Positions 20,299-23,612 of a DNA stretch of 23,612 bases are shown piece by piece. A program made the translations under genes and the position numbers. Every line of letters begins with the position of its first letter. Positions within the stretch are counted from its first letter, which is position 1. Source of the DNA: Streptomyces sp. MUM 178J (lineage in GTDB: Bacteria > Actinomycetota > Actinomycetes > Streptomycetales > Streptomycetaceae). Where the stretch lies: the NCBI RefSeq assembly GCF_022414575.1, contig NZ_JADWYQ010000067.1, positions 1-23,612 of the forward strand, given 5' to 3'. The notes under the pieces were generated by a model that worked only from the letters and a program-made list of their open reading frames with translations, was not told the DNA's origin and did not search any database.

Positions 20299-20549
20299 GA
20301 CGTCTCCGAGCCGGACAGACCCACGCTCCACCGGCCGTGCGTCAGGGGCCAGCAGGAAGAAGTGCAACGGCGGTACGCAGGGCACGCCCGTGATCATCTA
20401 CGCGGGCCCCTGGAGACCTTGGCCGCCCCCTCGCGGGGCTGCCCGCGGCGTGGGCGCGGACGTGAGCGGCGACCGGCAGTACGCGGCTAGCCGGATGGTG
20501 CTCAACCACCGTATCGGGGAGCACCGACAGGACGCCGGTACTTCGGGGA
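20299..20549. other. Short intergenic interval with one dyad
   Basis: No gene is supported. GGTGCTC (20497-20503) and GAGCACC (20519-20525) form an inverted repeat with a 15-nt centre. It could be a control or recombination site for the serine recombinase ending at 20585, but that is a guess. Confidence 0.4.
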
Positions 20550-20580
20550 GCCGCCGCTGGCTGCGGGAGCCAGCGGCGGC
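20550..20580 (-). terminator. Terminator of the recombinase operon
   Basis: A perfect 13-bp stem, GCCGCCGCTGGCT (20550-20562), with 20568-20580 around a 5-nt loop, immediately after the recombinase stop at 20585 on the minus strand. Confidence 0.8.
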
Positions 20581-20584
20581 GGGC

Positions 20585-21547
20585 TCAGAACGGAGACTGA
20601 GATGCAGGGTTCGCGGGGTTGACCACGGCGACCCGGTTCGAGTGCACCCGGTGGGCCTTGCGGCCGGCGGGCGACTGCATCAGCGCAGTCGCGGAGTGCT
20701 CGACCATCGCAGCGTGGACGCTGACCGGCGCGGTGACCCGCACTGAGTAGCCCTGGCCCCGGCGGATCGTCTGCCCGGCGTCGAGCGCTTGGCGGACTGC
20801 GATGTCGGCGACGTCGACCAGGTTCTCGGCGACGAGGCCGGGCACGTCGACCACTACGACCGGGTCGGCGTCGGCCGCCTGGTCCTCGTCGGTGACGTCA
20901 TGGCCTCGTGACGTCATGGCGTCACCATCGAGCAGAAGCCCGAGGTCGTCGGGCACGTCACGGGCCCCAGCGGAATCCAGCACCCGCCGCACGGTCTTGG
21001 GCGCGATGTCGTACTGCCGGGCGAGCGCCTTCACGGCCGCGCCCTCGCGGTACGCCTCCACCAGCTCGACCACCTCGCCCTCGTCGAGCGCGGCCGGACG
21101 CCCGAGCGTCTTCCCGCCGGCCTCGGCCGCGGCGACGCCCTCGCGGGTGTTCTCCGAGATCATGTCCCGCTGGAACTCCAGCACCGCCGCGAGCACGGAG
21201 ACCATCATCTTGGTGCCCGGGTCGTCCGAGGCGAGGTCGATCCCGGACAGCAGCCCCGACTCCACCCGCAGGTGCAGGCCGCGCCGGATCAGCACCGGCC
21301 GCAGCGCGATGATGTCCGCCACCGACCGGAACAGACGGGCCGCGTCCGCGATGCGGATCGTGTCGCCGACGGCCGCCTCGTCGAGCAGATGCTTGAACCC
21401 GTCGCGGTACAGGGACAGGACGCGGCTGGAGGTCGCCGGGTCCTCGTAGGCCGGGGCGCCGGAGGCGAGCAACGCGGCCAAGGCGTGCCGCTGCCGGGCG
21501 TCGGTCTGCTTGTCCGTGGAGTGCCGCAGGTACAGGCGGTCAGCCAC
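20585..21547 (-). CDS. Serine recombinase (resolvase/invertase type) with C-terminal extension
   Basis: A 320-residue protein. GTG at 21547 overlaps the upstream gene by 8 nt; the longer frame upstream lies opposite real coding and is rejected. The catalytic domain starts RLYLRHSTDKQTDARQ, with R8 and nucleophile S10. The expected arginines follow in the RIADAARLFRSVADI region, and the long E helix in FQRDMISENTREGVAAAEAG. A Hin-like helix-turn-helix follows GKTLGRP (about 145-195). Such enzymes resolve plasmid dimers or invert DNA. The last 120 residues are unusual for the family: an acidic linker encoded partly by repeat cluster D, then a soluble domain (VADIAVRQALDAGQTIRRGQ...) of unknown role. 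Confidence 0.85.
   Translation of the reverse strand: MADRLYLRHSTDKQTDARQRHALAALLASGAPAYEDPATSSRVLSLYRDGFKHLLDEAAVGDTIRIADAARLFRSVADIIALRPVLIRRGLHLRVESGLLSGIDLASDDPGTKMMVSVLAAVLEFQRDMISENTREGVAAAEAGGKTLGRPAALDEGEVVELVEAYREGAAVKALARQYDIAPKTVRRVLDSAGARDVPDDLGLLLDGDAMTSRGHDVTDEDQAADADPVVVVDVPGLVAENLVDVADIAVRQALDAGQTIRRGQGYSVRVTAPVSVHAAMVEHSATALMQSPAGRKAHRVHSNRVAVVNPANPASQSPF
20892..20924. repeat. Centromere-like repeat cluster D, inside the recombinase gene
   Basis: GTGACGTCATGG (20892-20903), four bases CCTC, then GTGACGTCATGG and CGTCACC. Its similarity to cluster B continues for some 20 bases past the repeat (both lead into a GACCAGG stretch), so the two share common ancestry. It encodes the MTSRGHDVTDEDQ stretch. 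Confidence 0.75.
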
Positions 21548-22277
21548 GGCGCCCGCCCTCGTCGTCGCCCAGCTCGGTGAGCGCGAGCACGGCGGCGTGC
21601 CGCTCGGGGCTGAGCCCGAGGGGGTTGTCCATCGCGCGCTCGAGGTCGCCCCGGTAGAGGTGGTGCTGCCCGTTGGCCCACTCGCGCAGCAAGGTCCGGG
21701 CGTCGTCCGGGGTGACGTCCAGGGCGGCGGCCACCTCGCTCCAGGTGGCCCCGAGGTCGATCGCCTCCCGCACCCGGCTGCCGCGCTGCTGCTCGACCTG
21801 GCGGTGGATGGACTCGCGCAGGGCGATGGCGGCCAGGGCGTCACCGGCGTCGCCGCGCTGCACGTCGTACTTGAAGTCGGCGGGGAGCGCGTTGTTCATC
21901 AGCCGGTCGTTGTGCTCGGTGAGCTTCTCGACGTGCCAGGCGAGCGGCGTGGCCGCGGGGACGTCGTCGGGGCGCCGGATCGTCAACGACGTCCACCGCT
22001 CGTACTCGGGCGTCTTGCCGGAGGGCAGTTCCTCCTCGGCGCCGGCCTCCCACCGGTCGAACCCGCGCTCACGGACGTGGGTCCAGACCTGCCGGGTGCC
22101 GATGATGCCGTCCGCCCACGTGAGGGCGGCCTCGATGTCGGCGTTCTCGTCGTGCGGGTGGAACAGCTCGTGGCACTCGATCACGTGCTCGCCGGTCGTG
22201 CGGTCGCCGGTCAGTTCCCAGCCGGGCACGTCGACGTCGATCGGGCCGGGGACGAGCGTGAAGCGCGGGAAGGACAT
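21540..22277 (-). CDS. Unrecognised 245-residue protein coupled to the recombinase
   Basis: The ATG at 22277 has GAGGGGG about 5 nt upstream. The N-terminal half is beta-rich (FPRFTLVPGPIDVDVPGWEL, HVIECHELFHPHDENADIEA) with several His, Cys and Glu residues. The C-terminal half is helical and includes a probable helix-turn-helix (DLGATWSEVAAALDVTPDDA, about 177-196) followed by ARTLLREWANGQHHL. It overlaps the recombinase start by 8 nt, so the two are co-expressed. It may help the recombinase choose its site or regulate the pair (inference). No known family is recognised. Confidence 0.75.
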   Translation of the reverse strand: MSFPRFTLVPGPIDVDVPGWELTGDRTTGEHVIECHELFHPHDENADIEAALTWADGIIGTRQVWTHVRERGFDRWEAGAEEELPSGKTPEYERWTSLTIRRPDDVPAATPLAWHVEKLTEHNDRLMNNALPADFKYDVQRGDAGDALAAIALRESIHRQVEQQRGSRVREAIDLGATWSEVAAALDVTPDDARTLLREWANGQHHLYRGDLERAMDNPLGLSPERHAAVLALTELGDDEGGRRG

Positions 22278-22328
22278 GGTTCCCCCTCGAAGGTGGGCCG
22301 GGCCGGGGCGGCTCGGCGTCCGTTCACC

Positions 22329-22358
22329 ACTCTAGGGGGGCGAAAAGGGGGGGCGCAA
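22329..22358 (-). promoter_or_regulatory. Candidate promoter for the 22277-20585 operon
   Basis: On the minus strand -35 TTGCGC (22358-22353), an 18-nt spacer and -10 TAGAGT (22334-22329). Just upstream AATGGATTCC and AATGGATCG are near-repeats (about 22364-22383), a possible operator. Confidence 0.4.
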
Positions 22359-22498
22359 GTACGGAATGGATTCCAATGGATCGCTGCCGGTTCTAGGCCC
22401 GATTTTCACCCTTCTGGGTGATTGGTGCGATCGGATCGGCTAGCGGGGGCTAAAACGACCGTTTCCGCCCCCGGTCCGCAATGGATCACGAGGGCGGA

Positions 22499-22540
22499 CC
22501 CCCCTTGACCACCTGCCGGTCAAGGGGCCGGTCAAGGGGG
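22499..22540. repeat. GGTCAAGGGG repeats, two direct and one inverted
   Basis: CCCCCTTGACC (about 22499-22510) is followed by GGTCAAGGGG at 22518-22527 and GGTCAAGGGGG at 22530-22540. Either direct copy can pair with the inverted copy, so two alternative hairpins are possible. Confidence 0.75.
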
Positions 22541-22803
22541 CGGGGCCATCGAACCGCAGGAGCGGCGCGATTCCTGCCCGAAGATCGGAAACCGGCCTCG
22601 CAGGATGCCGCCTCCGGCGCGTTCTCCGGCGTCCGCGTGTAATTGGACGTCTGGGAGCACCAGTGGGCCCACAAGGGCGCACAGCGGTTTCCGCAGGTCG
22701 GCGGCCTGATCGCTGGTGACCTGTGTGGCGGATGCCCGATCTGCCCGACTCCGCGCGGAGCGCGACCGGGGACAGCCGTCCCCACGGGAGACAGATGATC
22801 ACA

Positions 22804-22821
22804 CCGGGTACCCCGGGTACC
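22804..22821. repeat. Tandem CCGGGTACC pair
   Basis: Two exact contiguous 9-base units (22804-22812 and 22813-22821), each holding GGTACC. Function unknown. Confidence 0.9.
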
Positions 22822-23011
22822 CGCCCGCCGCCGGCCACCAGCTCCACCCGCCCGGAGGGCGCCCGCGGCTCCCGATCCGCCCCTGCACCTTCACCCTTAC
22901 TTCCGGCAGAACCGGCGTTCGGGTGGTGGACCCATCCGGCGGCTGAGCTGGGCGAACGGGCCAGACCTGAACAGGTTTCCTCCATCAGCACGTGATGGAC
23001 CACGTGATGCC

Positions 23012-23077
23012 CCGCCGGGGTGGCTTCTTCCCCTCCCTCAACCCTGAGTTGGAGACGAAGAGGCCACCCACCGGGCG
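23012..23077. repeat. Large imperfect hairpin with the GGTGGCTTCTTC element
   Basis: The left arm (about 23012-23036, with GGGGTGGCTTCTTCCCCTCC) pairs imperfectly with 23051-23077 (GGAGACGAAGAGGCCACCC). It belongs to the same element family as 13013-13027, 17227 and 17294. It may act as a terminator or insulator ahead of the HTH gene. Confidence 0.65.
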
Positions 23078-23271
23078 ACTCCCATCGCCATGACCTGCAC
23101 GGTGTCCGGATTATCCGACAAGTTTTGTCGACCACCGGCTGTTGGACCTCTTGGGCGACTTCGCGGCTGGCCGGCGAGCCCGAGACGCAAGCGGGCGAGC
23201 CTGGTATCTCGCGCGTGATGGTGCGGTCCCAGAAGTCCCGTGAAGCCCGCGACGGTAGCCGTGCGGGGCTC

Positions 23272-23277
23272 TACGGT
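23272..23277 (+). promoter_or_regulatory. -10 element TACGGT of the leaderless HTH-gene promoter
   Basis: TACGGT lies 8 nt before the ATG at 23286. The context GGGGCTCTACGGTCC closely parallels GGGCTCTACGCTCC before parA. There is no Shine-Dalgarno sequence. Confidence 0.5.
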
Positions 23278-23285
23278 CCGCGCCC

Positions 23286-23612
23286 ATGACTGACACGCAC
23301 ACGACTCAGCCCGCCCGCCGCAAGCCGCGCCGCCGTGGTCGCCCCTCGATCCTCACGCCGACTGTGATGGACCTCCTCACCCGGGCGACGGCCGTGGGCC
23401 TGCCCGTGAGCCAGGCCGCCGACGCCGCGGGGATCAGCCGCTCGACTCTCTTCCGCTGGCTCAGCCGGGGCGAGGACGTCGTGGAGGAGAAGCAGGGCGG
23501 CCAGCTCGACGTGAACTCCCCCGATCCCCACGCGGCCCTGTACGCCCGGGTGTCCCGCGCCCGCGCGGCGGCGGCCGTCCGCGCCACCGGCCATATCGAG
23601 GAGGCAGCCCGC
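23286..23612 (+). CDS. Helix-turn-helix DNA-binding protein, N-terminal part (crosses the origin)
   Basis: This is the 5' part of a 210-residue protein that continues at window base 1 and stops at 373. The N-terminus is basic (residues 8-20, rich in R and K). Residues about 30-62 form a helix-turn-helix, seen in the stretch VSQAADAAGISRSTLFRWLS. This arrangement recalls phage and plasmid homeodomain-like proteins of the phBC6A51 or small-terminase type, but I cannot fix the family. The ATG at 23286 has no Shine-Dalgarno sequence. A -10 hexamer TACGGT lies 8 nt before it, so a leaderless mRNA is likely. The gene stands alone after about 1 kb of non-coding DNA and points into the iteron region at 484-585. 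A role in plasmid control or DNA binding is inference. Confidence 0.8.
   Translation, partial: MTDTHTTQPARRKPRRRGRPSILTPTVMDLLTRATAVGLPVSQAADAAGISRSTLFRWLSRGEDVVEEKQGGQLDVNSPDPHAALYARVSRARAAAAVRATGHIEEAAR
23546..23612. other. Right copy of terminal overlap (circular junction)
   Basis: Exact repeat of window bases 1-67. Removing one copy gives a circle of 23,545 bp and joins the two halves of a helix-turn-helix gene in frame. Confidence 0.93.

Larger units (their letters stand above)
22278..23285. other. One kilobase without a convincing gene
   Basis: The interval contains a candidate promoter (22329-22358), GGTCAAGGGG repeats (22499-22540), the 12-bp palindrome CTCCGCGCGGAG (22749-22760), a GGGGAC/GTCCCC hairpin (22768-22783), a tandem CCGGGTACC pair (22804-22821), two CACGTGATG copies (22990-23008) and a large hairpin (23012-23077). 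A minus-strand stretch ending at a TGA near 22544 reads as a plausible protein tail (QAADLRKPLCALVGPLVLPD) but has no start and only about 77% GC at third positions, so it may be a decayed gene. Confidence 0.5.

Noticed and set aside
20585..21547. An insertion sequence or transposon around the serine recombinase
   Set aside because: I found no terminal inverted repeats or target duplications flanking it, and the gene is co-translated with its neighbour.
22795..22995. A 66-residue plus-strand gene after GGGAG
   Set aside because: The ribosome site is only 4 nt away, third-position GC is about 71%, it holds a rare TTA codon, and it begins inside the CCGGGTACC tandem. Coding is not supported.

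Overview
The window is a complete circular, high-GC actinomycete conjugative plasmid, most likely from Streptomyces. Its last 67 bases (23546-23612) are identical to its first 67, and one reading frame runs unbroken across that join, so the molecule is about 23,545 bp. The Streptomyces call rests on GC-rich third codon positions, frequent GTG starts, FtsK/SpoIIIE-type transfer genes with Spd-like membrane proteins, a DUF2637 protein and a KorSA-like GntR/HutC repressor.

Layout. (1) 23286 through the origin to about 3450 is gene-poor and repeat-rich: a helix-turn-helix gene across the join, a zinc-finger gene (1128-1721), a possible small gene (1991-2203), a MobC-like gene (2955-3443), two different 12-bp iteron arrays, a 130-bp two-part inverted repeat, and palindromic operators. 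(2) 3595-12962, minus strand, is the transfer region. It holds twelve genes in closely spaced or overlapping groups: two small proteins, a DUF2637 membrane/coiled-coil protein, two small proteins, a large low-complexity membrane-anchored protein, a 152-aa partner, a membrane protein followed by the FtsK-type DNA translocase, and three small genes, two of them membrane proteins. Strong hairpins separate the groups. (3) 12963-13470 is a regulatory region with a structured leader and an operator cluster. (4) 13471-17213, plus strand, is replication: GntR repressor, stand-alone primase-polymerase, AAA+/SF3-like helicase, terminator, then about 15 copies of a 9-bp iteron and an AT-rich stretch, the likely oriV. 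(5) 17361-18714 is partition: ParA, a small ribbon-helix-helix-like ParB partner and centromere-like repeats. (6) 18709-22277, minus strand, is accessory: an unrecognised 529-aa protein, a serine recombinase with an unusual C-terminal extension, and an overlapping 245-aa protein. (7) 22278-23285 is non-coding or decayed, with short repeats and a large hairpin.

How it fits together (inference). The GntR protein probably represses both its own replication operon and the divergent transfer operon through the 13352-13411 operators. The helicase and primase-polymerase would act on the downstream iterons. ParA and its partner would use the GTGRCGTCATGG repeats. Transfer would be of the Streptomyces double-stranded DNA type driven by the FtsK-like protein, because I see no relaxase, yet a MobC-like relaxosome protein is present.

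The most unusual points are the partition-type repeats found both in front of parA and inside three coding sequences, the two-part perfect inverted repeat at 786-915, four apparently leaderless promoters with the same -10 layout, and an rRNA-leader-like motif in the transfer-operon leader.
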